From the IMG/VR virus record IMGVR_UViG_3300042938_002758, positions 1 to 22,992 of that record: a stretch of 22,992 nt of DNA; one strand, written 5' to 3'. Below the pieces are notes generated by a model. It had not been told where the DNA came from. It was given only the letters and a program-made list of their open reading frames with translations, and made no database searches. The position numbers and the translations under genes are program-made. Positions 6,628 through 16,141 of this stretch are shown one piece after another. This DNA comes from a virus. Position 1 is the first letter of the stretch. Each line of letters begins with the position of its first letter.

Positions 6628-6654
6628 ACCCCACTTGTAATTGAGTGGGGTTTT
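6628..6654 (+). terminator. Intrinsic terminator-like hairpin before the tape measure gene
   Basis: ACCCCACT (6628-6635) pairs with AGTGGGGT (6644-6651) around an 8-nt loop, and the stem runs straight into TTTT. The stem is much more GC-rich than the surroundings. It lies in the 50-nt gap between the gp10-like gene and the tape measure gene, ending before the AAGGA ribosome site. In the middle of a same-strand gene run it probably works as a partial terminator or an mRNA-end/processing signal that lowers tape measure expression relative to the tube genes. Confidence 0.75.
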
Positions 6655-6668
6655 AAACAAGGATATTT

Positions 6669-9600
6669 ATGTCTGGTATTATAATTGATGTAAACGCCAA
6701 AACTGCGCAAGCTGAAAAAGACTTACAAAGTATAAATAAGTCGATTAAAAATATCGAGACAAGTACCAAAGGAGTTTCAGATTCTCTCAAACAAATGTTT
6801 GTCAGTATCGGAGGTTTAGCTGCGCTGGGTGGTTCATTGGCGTACGTAAAGAACATTTCAACAGAGTTTAAACAACTTGAGAATAAAATAGCAACAGTTA
6901 CAGGTAGAACAAAAGAACTTGTTGCGGTACAAACAGGACTCTTAGATATCGCAAAGGCGACAAGAGGTTCTGTTGCAAACACTGTACAAACATATACAAC
7001 ATTCGGTAGAGCTTTAAAAAATACTCATCAATCTTCTCGAGATATTTTGACAGTAACAAAAGCGATACAACAATCATTTGCAATCTCAGGAACTGCGGCA
7101 GAATCTGCGAACAGCGCCATTATCCAACTGGGTCAAGGTTTATCTTCAGGCACATTAAGAGGAGATGAATTTAACAGTGTAATGGAACAAGCCCCTGGAT
7201 TGATTGAAGCAATTACAAAAGAATTAAAAGTTACGCAAGGTGAATTGCGTGCAATGGCTGCGGAAGGCAAGGTTACGGGAGATATTGTTTTTAAATCTCT
7301 ACTTGCACAGGCCTCGAACATTAATAAAGAATTTTCAGTGTTAGCTCCGACTCTAGCAGAAGCATCACAAGCAACAGCACAAGCTTTTAAAGTACTTGTC
7401 AACGAACTTGATAAGGGCGTTGGCTTAACAGATGCCATGGGTTTGAGATCTTTCAACATTGCAAGAAAAATAGAAGAAGCATCAAAAGGTGCTTTCGAAT
7501 TCGGTATAAATATCGCATTGGCCTATTATGAATTAAAGGCAAAAATTTTAGGGATTGTTGGTGAAATAAAACAATCCTTCAACACAATAAAGAATAGCGT
7601 AATACAAGCTTTCCCTCCAAATTTGATCGATAATCTTTTGGCTAAAGACTTTGGAAAGGTTCTATCTCAGCTCAAAGATTTATTCATATCGGTATTTAAT
7701 TCGATTTCAGGTGAAGTTGGAAGAATTTCCAAAGAGATCTTTTATAAGATGTCAGGTAAGACTGAATTTGTGATGATACTGTTAAGTATACGTTCTTTCG
7801 CAGTTGCTGTTATCGATATGTTTAAAGATCTTTTCAAAATAGTCACTGGCAGTGACGGTTGGACAGGATTGGTTGACACTATTACAGGAACTTCCAATAA
7901 CCTTTGGTCTTTGACCGTTGCAGGATTTACTCGTTTTAAGGATAACTTTATTAACCTATTCGAAGATATTCTCGATAAGGTTAAAGTTACCTATGGAAAG
8001 ATAATAGAATTCTTTAAAGAATTAGTTTCTGGAGTTTTTGAAGGAGACTTTTCTTCCAAATTTAGTTTCACGGTGGATATTGATAAAGCTGTAGCAAATA
8101 TAAAACAAGCATATGAAACAATAAAAGCTAAGATATTTAAAACCACGGAATTTCCGCTGCCTGTACAAGCTGGAGTTCTCGAGGCACCTCCAAGTCTTAT
8201 GGAAAGGCTCATCAGCAGTGTAAACAATAATGCTACTTTAAATTCTGTATTGAGCACATTGGATACTTTCGGTAAAAAGGTTATTGATATATTTTATCAA
8301 ATCTATGACCAAGTAATTGGACACTCATGGTGGACGGATACTATAGGAGAAGTCGTAGGAACATCGAATACTCTTTGGTCAAAAGTTTCTTCAGGATTGA
8401 TAGCTTTCAAAGCAAATATTATAGGAATCTTTAAAACAATCCACGATACCATAGCACCTTACGCAGAAGGGTTGAGTGGTTTATTTGAAAGTATTTCGAG
8501 CAAAGGTCCAACCAGTTTTAAAGTAAATATTGATTTTGATAAGATACAAACAGACTTTTTATCATTCATTGAAAAGGTCAAAGGTAATATGTCTGAGTTG
8601 GGGGATAAGTTTCCTTCAATATTAAAGACCGTAACTTACGGTTTGGGCTTTCTTCTTGTTAAGAATTTGTTTCCTGTTCCTGCGATTGAGGGTGCTTTGT
8701 TGGCTGCTTTCGCAACAAGTGGTGTATTTCTTTTAGATAACTTATCTCAAGTATTGACCGATAGAGGTTTGTTATCAGCGCTCGGCAAAACATTGGGCGA
8801 AGGTGCTGTGTATTTTGCAAAGACTTTCATTGCCGAAATTCCAAACATCTTAAGCTCTTTACTGGGTTTGATAACTTCCTTCACTGAAGGTTTCTTAACC
8901 AACTTACCGATAATCGGTGGTGCAATAAAGGCTCTCTTCAGTTTCTCAGATATGTTCGGTTTAAGCGGTATACTCGGTCTTGTCGGTACAGTACTGTTCG
9001 GAACAGGAGTTGTATCCCTGCTCAAAGGCTTCGGTATTATTGAAAGTGCAGCAATGTTATTCGGAACAAAGATGACAAAGCTAGCAACATTTTTCATGGG
9101 CAAGGGCGGATTAGTTTCCTCGGCTCTTTTTGGTGGTCCAAATACTGTAAGGATAGTTGCGACGTTACTGAGTGTCATTGATGCTTTTGGTGGGTTCAGA
9201 TCTTTATTTGATGACTCGACAATAGGACATACAATCGCTCAAGGTGGGTTATTCTATCTGATGCTGACAGGTAAAACAGGTCTTTCAAATATTGTCGGTA
9301 ACTTCCGTACATCTGTATTGGAACCGATAACATCAGGAATCCACAGGACTCTTAAAGATTTTGAAAAGCTTGGACCGAAACAATCAGATTTGTTCGGCAA
9401 GACACCGTTTCCTCCTTCAGGTCAAGTGGATATGTTTGGAGCATCGGGCGGAAAAGCTGATATGCGTTCCATGAAAATAGATTCATTACGTATTGCACGT
9501 TCAAAGATAGATGATTTTATCGGATTTGCTTCGACAAAATTTCAAGCCTTTGATGTAGGGGTTAATGCGTTTGTCAACAAGACAGCATCTTCGACCAAAC

Positions 9601-12600
9601 AAATGTTTTCAACAATTGCTCAAGCGTCTTCAACAGCATTGAGTACAGGAAATTTCAAAGGTGCCTTAGCTTCAATAACTTCAGCAAGTAGTGCTTTCAT
9701 AACTTCCATGACAACAATGGGCGGTACTCAAGGTGCTATCGGTAGATTGGTGTTCGGTAAAGTCGGCATGCTCACTTGGCTTGCTTTGTTGGCCATTTTC
9801 TTTGCAAAGTCGGCTTCCGCCAGTGATGAGTTTCACAGTAAATTGGAAGTTAAGAAAAACCCTTTCGATCAGATAAAGGGGTATTTCGGTGAATTGAACT
9901 TAGGATTTAAAGAAGGTTGGGGACAAAACGTAGTCTACGGTACACTTGCGATTGCTGCCATAACTGCGGCAATAGTTGTTTTTAAGTCGATAGCATCAAA
10001 TGTATTTTCTATTGAAGTTCCAAAAGCTGTCGGAATAGGTGCGGCAAAATCTGCAGTAAGTTTTTCTGAAATGCTTTCATTACTTGTGACAAGATCTAAA
10101 ATGGCAGGTATCGGCATTACAGCTGCATTGAGTAGTGTTGCTGCCACAACAGCACCTATCTTAGGAAGTGCCGTTACAAAACTCGGTTCATTTACAGGCT
10201 CAATCGTTAAGGCTTTCAGCGGTATCGGTGTGATTGCTGGCGGTGCATTTTTGGGAGCAATTGCCGGAAGAATGATGGGCGGTAATGAGCTTGCCTCGAT
10301 AGGTTTTGCGATGGGCGGTATGCTTGCGTTCAGTATGGCAAGTGCAATCACATCTGCTGTATCAGCCTTTCTGATCGGCTTGGGTGTCACACTTTCGGGC
10401 GTGGGGTTGTTTGCTATCGGTGCTGCGGTTGTCGGTGCAATAGGTTTATGGTTATTCGGAGATTCAGGAAACTTGTTCACTGAATTGGATCTTGTGATCG
10501 ATAAGTTGAAAGAAATTTCAGGTTTCGGGAAAGATAAGACATTATCATCAACAACAGGACTCTCGAAAGAAGCTGAAGCTTTAGCAAAAAGTTTACCTTT
10601 GGAATTGAAATATAATTTGGAAGATATAAATTTTGAGTTATTGTCCGACCGAGAGAAAGAAAGAACTAAAGATGCAATAAAAGAACTTCAAGATGCCTTG
10701 GACTCTGCGGCAAAAGATTTTGAAAAAGGTCTTCAACCGACACCTGAAACAGTAAACACAATAACCGCATTGGCAAAACGGGCTAATCTGTTGGGTGAAA
10801 AAGCTTCCGCAAAAACACAAGTGGATGCCACAAATCTTCCGAAAAGTCTGTTACAACTCAGGAATATGGATCCGACCGATACATTCGGGAAGGTTGAAAA
10901 ATATATTAAGCAATCCGCCATTTCTTTACAATATTATAATCAAGTTGCCGGACAAACAGTGTTGTCTTGGTTTGCGATGACAGATGCATCGAAAGAATAT
11001 TTTGCCGGAAGAAAGAGAGGATTGGCGGAAGATGTTGCCGCAGGAAAGTTCACTATCGGAGGACAAGCTCCAAGTGAACGCGAAAGCGCTTTAATGTTCC
11101 AACTTGCACAGTTAAAAGAGCTGACCATTGATCCCTCAATCGAAAGAGACTTGAACAGACTTACTGACGCTTATTATAATTTATTTAAAGAAGTTGAAGT
11201 GTCCAAGATAGGTGAATCTGTAACCAGACTTAAAGCACCGTTGGAAGAGGTTACAACTGCATTCTTGAATCAAATTGAAGCTCAACTACGTTGGGCAAGA
11301 TTGAATGATGCACAAACCAAGGGCATTGACAAGTTTCAGAAAAGACTATTATCCATTTCAGCTAATTTTAAGAAACTTGATATAACTTTCGATGCAAGTA
11401 AAATGCTTATCAAAGATGATGAGACTTTGAATAGACTTGACATGTTATCGAAGGAAGCGAAAAGACTTGCTGAGCAATGGCTTAAGACTGCGGGTACCGC
11501 TGAACAAAATAAAGTGTTACTTCAAATCGAAGAAGTCAAAACTCTTATTACAAGATATTCCACCGAGATAGTCGGCTTGGACAATACAAGAAAACAATTT
11601 AAACTTGTTGAGTTGGCCGCCAAAATCGGTATCACAGGTATCACTGAAGAAATGGCATTGACATTCTCGGACGCTGAAGCAGATGCTTATTTTCAAAAAT
11701 GGAATGCTTTGTTCTTGAGGATGGAAGACCTAAAAACCAAGGCTGTTAAAGACTTAAATACGATCGGCACTTCTTTGTTCATTTCTCAAGATGCCTTGCA
11801 ATCAAGTCAAATGGATTTTCAACCCAGACTGGGTACTTTGGAAGATATGTGGGGGATACAAAAAGGAGACTACTTACCCGCATCGAAAGCCAACTTAGCT
11901 GAACAAAAGAAGCTTCAAGAAGAGCTTGATACAAATGCCGCCAAAGGTGCAGCAAGCACACTTGCTCTTAAGGCTCAAGCTGAAAAAGCCAATGTCGGTC
12001 TTTATGATGCTGTCGGCAGAGTTGGTCTTGATACCGCCACAGCCACAATTACTCAGATTAACAAACTCAAACAGAGTATTATTGACTTTGAGAAAGAAAA
12101 TAAGAATCTTGAAGCAATTCCGGGTATTGAAGAACAAATAAATCAACTTCAAACATCTCTGAAGAAACTTGACCCTGAAACATTCAGTAACTTGATCGGT
12201 CGACTCGGTTTAAATCTGGCACCACAAGATATCCAATTGTTAAGCCCCTCTGCATATGATAGTATATTGGCCGCAGGAAATGCCGTCAGATTACTTGATA
12301 TGCAAGTCGAGGAAGCTAAAGATAAATTATCTAAAACAGAGCTTGATGCTATTATTAAAAAGAAAATGGAACTTGTTGAAAGTGCCATGATCAGTGCAAG
12401 TGAAGTTGCGTATTCTACAGGAGATAAGATCAAACAAGCTTTATCAGATTTTGGCATATCATCGGCTGAACAAATAAGTTTACTTCCTGACAATGCAATA
12501 CAAGATTTACTTGATACTCAAAAAAGCATAGGTGTTCTTAAAGCTGAATTGGCTAAACCGACTGACTTGAAAACATTTAAAGATCTTAATCATGAACTTG

Positions 12601-14927
12601 ACCTTATTGAGAAACAAGGGAAAAGTATTGTCGATGAATATGGTTCTTTGGAAACTGTTATTGGAAATATTAATAGTATTTTCAAAACAAATCTTTCTTT
12701 GATAGACTTGTCAAATTTTTCAACAGGATTTATAGCGGCAATAAAAGATACAGCTGAAGAACTTAAGCTTGAATTACAATCAGCAATTAATAGTGGCGAA
12801 TTGACCGATGCAACAAGAAATCTTTTAGCTAAAATGAAAGAGATTATGTTACAGGGTGAGTTTATTTCTATATTTTCGGACTTAGGTAAAAGCTTAGAAT
12901 CGGCTCTTGTCGGTGGTGCCAAAGCGGGTTTTGATAAGTTTAAAAGTATCTATGCTGATAGTCAAGCATCGTTCAGACAATATGCAATGTTGCCTCCAGA
13001 AGCAAGACGTGAACTTACTCAAAAAGCAAGTTATCAAGAAGCTTTTCAAAAAGCATCAAACTTACAACTTACTCCTGAGCAAGCTGATATTCTTAACCGA
13101 GTAGGTAAAGGTGAAGATATTCAAAAAGTTATGGAAGACTTTCAAACACAATTTAAAGGTATATTGGACGACAAAAATCCATTGGTTGTTTCTCAAGATA
13201 ATTTAAAAGAGTCTGTTGACGCTCTTAAAGAGTCTTTTGATAAATCGGTTGTTGATACTACAAAAACTCCTGAAATAGGAAAAGATATAGTTTCAAAAAT
13301 TAATGGCGGATTGAATTCTGAAAATGTTCCGAATTTACTTGCCAAACCCAAGTCTGATAAAAAGATTGGTGAGTTGTCTTCGGAAACTTTATTGAGTGGT
13401 GAATTGGCCGCCAAAAAGAGAGATTATGAAATAATAGGTAAGCTACTGGCCAAGAGTAATTTCAAAGGTGTTTTGGATGCTGCTGATGGTTTTGGTGAAG
13501 AGGTTAAGAATCTGGCAAGTAAATCTCAGCTTGAACAAGCGGCAAAAATCAAAATGAAGCTGTCGGAACTCCAAGTTAAACTTGAAGAAGCAAGATCAAA
13601 AGGTTTTGATACTGTAAATTTGCAAAAGAAAATTGACAATTATACCGATGAACTGGGTAGAATACCTTATGCTATTGACTATCTGCGTAATGCTATAAGA
13701 GAAGCCGGTGTAAATATGAGAGATACTGTTGATACAACATTCAGAGGAGCTTTTACCGATCTGTTAAAAGGTAAAGCTGCTGAAGGTGAATCTGCATTTT
13801 CAACATTCACAAGTACTCTTATGGAAGGTATAAGCAATTCTGTTGTGGATACTTTTGCCAAAGGAATAACCGATAGGATAACTGGACCCGGAAGCTTAAT
13901 TGCAGATGCTGCTCAATCAATGGGCGAAGGTATATATAACATATTTGGTAATGTTCTTGATGGATTGGGTTCAATGTTTTCAAGTGAATCTTCATCAAAA
14001 AGTGGCGGTATATTGGATTCAATAACAGGATTCTTTTCAAATATATTTTCCACATCCACATCGAAAGCGACTGCAGGGCAACCTGTGGGTGGTGGCTTCG
14101 GTGGCGGTGCAAGTGGTGGTCTTTTTGGCGGTCTGTCGGGCATTTTTGGTGGTGGCGATACTGGAGGCATGGGTGGCTCAAATGGTTGCTGTTGCGACAC
14201 AGGGACTGCAGGTGCGCTTGGAAAAGCTGGTGATTTGTTTAAAGGTGCTAATGGTGGATTAAATTCTGAAGGTATACCAAATCTACTTGCCAGACCTGAT
14301 GAAAGCATGTTCAGCGGTATCACAGATTCTTTGACTAAAACATTTTCAGGATTGTTTGGAGAAAATGGAACTATAGGCAAACTGCTTGATGGTTTTGGCG
14401 GCAATCTCATGGACATTTTTGGTGGTCTTTGGGACAGTCTTTCAGGCCTTTTTAGCGGAGGTAGTTCAGGAGGTGGTCTTAGTGGCCTTGCTGGTATAGG
14501 TGCTCTGTTTCTTGCCGATGGTGGTGTTGCTGGACAGGTAAAAGGAAAAGGTACAGGAACTTCAGATTCAATACCTGCTATGCTATCCAATGGTGAATTT
14601 ATCGTCAATGCAAAATCAACCAGAGAAAATTTGAAGTTATTGACAACTATAAATTCAGGTAGAATAAAGAAACTTGCTCAAGGTGGACTAGCTGATAACA
14701 TCAATATGCCGAGCATAGCTCCAATAAACAGCTCAAGCATGATGACTAATCCAACAAACTTGGAACCGATGAAATCAAACATTGGTAACTCGGGTAATAA
14801 TCAGACAATAAACTTATCAATTACAGGCGATATATCTCGTCAAACAAAATCGGAAATTTACAAAATGTTGCCGGTCATCGCCAATGGTGTAAATATGCAA
14901 AATAAAGAAAAAGGATATAAAGGATAA
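6669..14927 (+). CDS. Tail tape measure protein (2752 aa)
   Basis: The protein sets tail length and is threaded through the tube, leaving it during DNA ejection. The N-terminal ~250 residues carry the tape measure domain, with LRGDEFNSVMEQAPGLIEAI (about 163-182) and KELKVTQGELRAMAAEGKV as hallmark strings. A duplicated unit of about 155 residues follows (about 364-640, with GTSN.LW in each copy). Next is a long hydrophobic zone with several membrane-like segments (about 660-1275), then long helical or coiled-coil stretches to about 2400. A Gly/Ser-rich region (about 2440-2610) holds Cys2507-2509. The C-terminus has the conserved block FLADGG..(K)GTGTSDSIPAMLSNGEF (from 2614). The start has AAGGA upstream. 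At about 0.15 nm per residue the tail would be near 400 nm. No peptidoglycan-degrading domain was recognised. Confidence 0.93.
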   Translation: MSGIIIDVNAKTAQAEKDLQSINKSIKNIETSTKGVSDSLKQMFVSIGGLAALGGSLAYVKNISTEFKQLENKIATVTGRTKELVAVQTGLLDIAKATRGSVANTVQTYTTFGRALKNTHQSSRDILTVTKAIQQSFAISGTAAESANSAIIQLGQGLSSGTLRGDEFNSVMEQAPGLIEAITKELKVTQGELRAMAAEGKVTGDIVFKSLLAQASNINKEFSVLAPTLAEASQATAQAFKVLVNELDKGVGLTDAMGLRSFNIARKIEEASKGAFEFGINIALAYYELKAKILGIVGEIKQSFNTIKNSVIQAFPPNLIDNLLAKDFGKVLSQLKDLFISVFNSISGEVGRISKEIFYKMSGKTEFVMILLSIRSFAVAVIDMFKDLFKIVTGSDGWTGLVDTITGTSNNLWSLTVAGFTRFKDNFINLFEDILDKVKVTYGKIIEFFKELVSGVFEGDFSSKFSFTVDIDKAVANIKQAYETIKAKIFKTTEFPLPVQAGVLEAPPSLMERLISSVNNNATLNSVLSTLDTFGKKVIDIFYQIYDQVIGHSWWTDTIGEVVGTSNTLWSKVSSGLIAFKANIIGIFKTIHDTIAPYAEGLSGLFESISSKGPTSFKVNIDFDKIQTDFLSFIEKVKGNMSELGDKFPSILKTVTYGLGFLLVKNLFPVPAIEGALLAAFATSGVFLLDNLSQVLTDRGLLSALGKTLGEGAVYFAKTFIAEIPNILSSLLGLITSFTEGFLTNLPIIGGAIKALFSFSDMFGLSGILGLVGTVLFGTGVVSLLKGFGIIESAAMLFGTKMTKLATFFMGKGGLVSSALFGGPNTVRIVATLLSVIDAFGGFRSLFDDSTIGHTIAQGGLFYLMLTGKTGLSNIVGNFRTSVLEPITSGIHRTLKDFEKLGPKQSDLFGKTPFPPSGQVDMFGASGGKADMRSMKIDSLRIARSKIDDFIGFASTKFQAFDVGVNAFVNKTASSTKQMFSTIAQASSTALSTGNFKGALASITSASSAFITSMTTMGGTQGAIGRLVFGKVGMLTWLALLAIFFAKSASASDEFHSKLEVKKNPFDQIKGYFGELNLGFKEGWGQNVVYGTLAIAAITAAIVVFKSIASNVFSIEVPKAVGIGAAKSAVSFSEMLSLLVTRSKMAGIGITAALSSVAATTAPILGSAVTKLGSFTGSIVKAFSGIGVIAGGAFLGAIAGRMMGGNELASIGFAMGGMLAFSMASAITSAVSAFLIGLGVTLSGVGLFAIGAAVVGAIGLWLFGDSGNLFTELDLVIDKLKEISGFGKDKTLSSTTGLSKEAEALAKSLPLELKYNLEDINFELLSDREKERTKDAIKELQDALDSAAKDFEKGLQPTPETVNTITALAKRANLLGEKASAKTQVDATNLPKSLLQLRNMDPTDTFGKVEKYIKQSAISLQYYNQVAGQTVLSWFAMTDASKEYFAGRKRGLAEDVAAGKFTIGGQAPSERESALMFQLAQLKELTIDPSIERDLNRLTDAYYNLFKEVEVSKIGESVTRLKAPLEEVTTAFLNQIEAQLRWARLNDAQTKGIDKFQKRLLSISANFKKLDITFDASKMLIKDDETLNRLDMLSKEAKRLAEQWLKTAGTAEQNKVLLQIEEVKTLITRYSTEIVGLDNTRKQFKLVELAAKIGITGITEEMALTFSDAEADAYFQKWNALFLRMEDLKTKAVKDLNTIGTSLFISQDALQSSQMDFQPRLGTLEDMWGIQKGDYLPASKANLAEQKKLQEELDTNAAKGAASTLALKAQAEKANVGLYDAVGRVGLDTATATITQINKLKQSIIDFEKENKNLEAIPGIEEQINQLQTSLKKLDPETFSNLIGRLGLNLAPQDIQLLSPSAYDSILAAGNAVRLLDMQVEEAKDKLSKTELDAIIKKKMELVESAMISASEVAYSTGDKIKQALSDFGISSAEQISLLPDNAIQDLLDTQKSIGVLKAELAKPTDLKTFKDLNHELDLIEKQGKSIVDEYGSLETVIGNINSIFKTNLSLIDLSNFSTGFIAAIKDTAEELKLELQSAINSGELTDATRNLLAKMKEIMLQGEFISIFSDLGKSLESALVGGAKAGFDKFKSIYADSQASFRQYAMLPPEARRELTQKASYQEAFQKASNLQLTPEQADILNRVGKGEDIQKVMEDFQTQFKGILDDKNPLVVSQDNLKESVDALKESFDKSVVDTTKTPEIGKDIVSKINGGLNSENVPNLLAKPKSDKKIGELSSETLLSGELAAKKRDYEIIGKLLAKSNFKGVLDAADGFGEEVKNLASKSQLEQAAKIKMKLSELQVKLEEARSKGFDTVNLQKKIDNYTDELGRIPYAIDYLRNAIREAGVNMRDTVDTTFRGAFTDLLKGKAAEGESAFSTFTSTLMEGISNSVVDTFAKGITDRITGPGSLIADAAQSMGEGIYNIFGNVLDGLGSMFSSESSSKSGGILDSITGFFSNIFSTSTSKATAGQPVGGGFGGGASGGLFGGLSGIFGGGDTGGMGGSNGCCCDTGTAGALGKAGDLFKGANGGLNSEGIPNLLARPDESMFSGITDSLTKTFSGLFGENGTIGKLLDGFGGNLMDIFGGLWDSLSGLFSGGSSGGGLSGLAGIGALFLADGGVAGQVKGKGTGTSDSIPAMLSNGEFIVNAKSTRENLKLLTTINSGRIKKLAQGGLADNINMPSIAPINSSSMMTNPTNLEPMKSNIGNSGNNQTINLSITGDISRQTKSEIYKMLPVIANGVNMQNKEKGYKG
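7758..8590 (+). repeat. Internal tandem duplication in the tape measure gene
   Basis: Two units of about 125 codons (about 7758-8130 and 8225-8590) align at protein level: WTGLVDTITGTSNNLWS versus WTDTIGEVVGTSNTLWS, then GFTRFKDNFINLF versus GLIAFKANIIGIF, then FSFTVDIDKA versus TSFKVNIDFDK. The offset is about 155 codons. The DNA has diverged, so the duplication is old. Confidence 0.7.
13302..14297 (+). repeat. Repeated 16-residue motif in the tape measure C-terminal region
   Basis: NGGLNSENVPNLLAKP (13302-13349, residues 2212-2227) recurs as NGGLNSEGIPNLLARP (14250-14297, residues 2528-2543). Thirteen of 16 residues are identical although many codons differ, which suggests selection on the peptide. 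The two copies are 316 codons apart and flank the Gly-rich region. Confidence 0.75.
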
Positions 14928-14932
14928 TTTAT

Positions 14933-15532
14933 ATGTCGTACGGTATCTATGAAAACGGAAAAGTTATTGCAGCTTTCGTTGCTCCAATGAAAGTCATTAG
15001 CAATAAGCCAGTTTTTGTTTCAGATACCCTTTCTCTAAAAAGAGCAACATATGCAAGAACAGCTCAACGGTGGGAGATAGAAAGTAATCTAGAACCCCTC
15101 GTTGATTCTGCCAATGACTTGTTTGTAAATTTAGTAACAAAGGGTTTAACTGAAACAGTAACAATTTTAATGCCTCAAAATTATGGGGTTATAAAAAAGA
15201 GAACATCAACAGCAACACCCACAGCTGTTCAAGCAAGTAAGAATTCAAACAATGTTACAGTGACAGGTAATAATGGATTAATACCGAAAGGTACTTTTAT
15301 TAAGTTTGCCAATCATAGTAAAATATATATGTTGACAGAAGATTTTAAAAGTACTTCTTCAGCTTCTATGTATATTTATCCAAACCTTGTTGCCACTGTA
15401 AATGAAACTTTTAAATATTTAGATGATGTTCTTATGTCTGGATACTATGATACAACCAATATCGTTGGTATGTCATATACAGATGGTATAATGATGGACA
15501 TGGGTTCTGTAAAAATAGTGGAGAAATTATAA
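14933..15532 (+). CDS. Minor tail protein after the tape measure (distal tail / gpM-L-like position)
   Basis: This 199-residue beta-rich protein starts 5 nt after the tape measure stop, with AAGGA 7 nt upstream of the ATG. The N-terminal half (MSYGIYENGKVIAAFVAPMK, RTAQRWEIESNLEP) resembles tail-tip proteins that attach below the tube. The second half carries GLIPKGTFIKFANHSKIYMLTED, a 'G.FIKF..H.K.Y..T' pattern common in siphophage minor tail proteins. No catalytic motif or membrane segment is seen. Its order (tape measure, this gene, hub protein, J-like protein) matches the M-L-K/I-J section of lambda-like tails. The exact homologue is uncertain. Its stop overlaps the next ATG by one base. 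Confidence 0.65.
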   Translation: MSYGIYENGKVIAAFVAPMKVISNKPVFVSDTLSLKRATYARTAQRWEIESNLEPLVDSANDLFVNLVTKGLTETVTILMPQNYGVIKKRTSTATPTAVQASKNSNNVTVTGNNGLIPKGTFIKFANHSKIYMLTEDFKSTSSASMYIYPNLVATVNETFKYLDDVLMSGYYDTTNIVGMSYTDGIMMDMGSVKIVEKL

Positions 15533-16140
15533 TGTTGCCGTTCAGTACTAATATGCAAACAGTATTAAATTTTGGCCATATTGAAGGTTTTTATTTATTA
15601 AGAGTTGTTGACAGCACAGGTATTGTCATATTCTCAAGTACTACTCACTATACAGATATAACACTATCAAACGGTAATACGTATTATTTCGATGGAAAAA
15701 TAATAGCCGTTGATCCTCCACAATTGTCATCAACAGTTGATAGAGAACAATATAAAATAGTGTTGACTGATCCTTCATTTGCACTTTCTTCAAAACTTGA
15801 TTCAAATCTAATCGGTAAACAACTTGAAACACGAATAGGTTTTGTCGATTCAGATAGTTCGCTATCCAATACAAATTATGGAAAACCATATACAAATGTG
15901 GAAGACACTTTTATTATTTATAAAGGATTAATAGAAGCAGCCGCATATGAAATAGACACAAATACAATAGGTGAATCAAAAATTGCAATAAGCGGAGCAA
16001 GTCCATTATTAAGCTTAGATCAGAAAAATGGAATATATTTAAGTAAAGACTATATACGTAAAAATTCGCCAACAGATACCTCTTGTGATCAAATTTATCA
16101 AGGGTCTTTAGGCCTTGTATTAAAATGGGGTAGAACATAA
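15532..16140 (+). CDS. Tail hub / baseplate-type protein (DUF2163-like)
   Basis: This 202-residue protein contains the series YTDITLSNGNTYYFDGKII, VDREQYKIVLTDPSF, LIGKQLETRIGFVD and, near its end, DTSCDQIYQGSLGLVLKWGRT. These are hallmarks of a phage tail-tip family related to DUF2163 and hub proteins, in which the C-terminal 'SCDQ.Y.GS....KWGK'-like block is well kept. It would form part of the tip complex between the distal tail ring and the J-like protein. The ATG overlaps the previous stop (TAATG) with GGAGA upstream, and the next gene starts 1 nt after its stop. I am sure of a tail-tip role and less sure of the precise family. Confidence 0.65.
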   Translation: MLPFSTNMQTVLNFGHIEGFYLLRVVDSTGIVIFSSTTHYTDITLSNGNTYYFDGKIIAVDPPQLSSTVDREQYKIVLTDPSFALSSKLDSNLIGKQLETRIGFVDSDSSLSNTNYGKPYTNVEDTFIIYKGLIEAAAYEIDTNTIGESKIAISGASPLLSLDQKNGIYLSKDYIRKNSPTDTSCDQIYQGSLGLVLKWGRT

Positions 16141-16141
16141 A

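Noticed and set aside
13913-14608. Long minus-strand open frame (231 codons, proline-rich)
   Set aside because: It is the complement of the Gly/Ser-rich part of the tape measure gene (GGN codons read as Pro). It has no ribosome site or neighbours on that strand.
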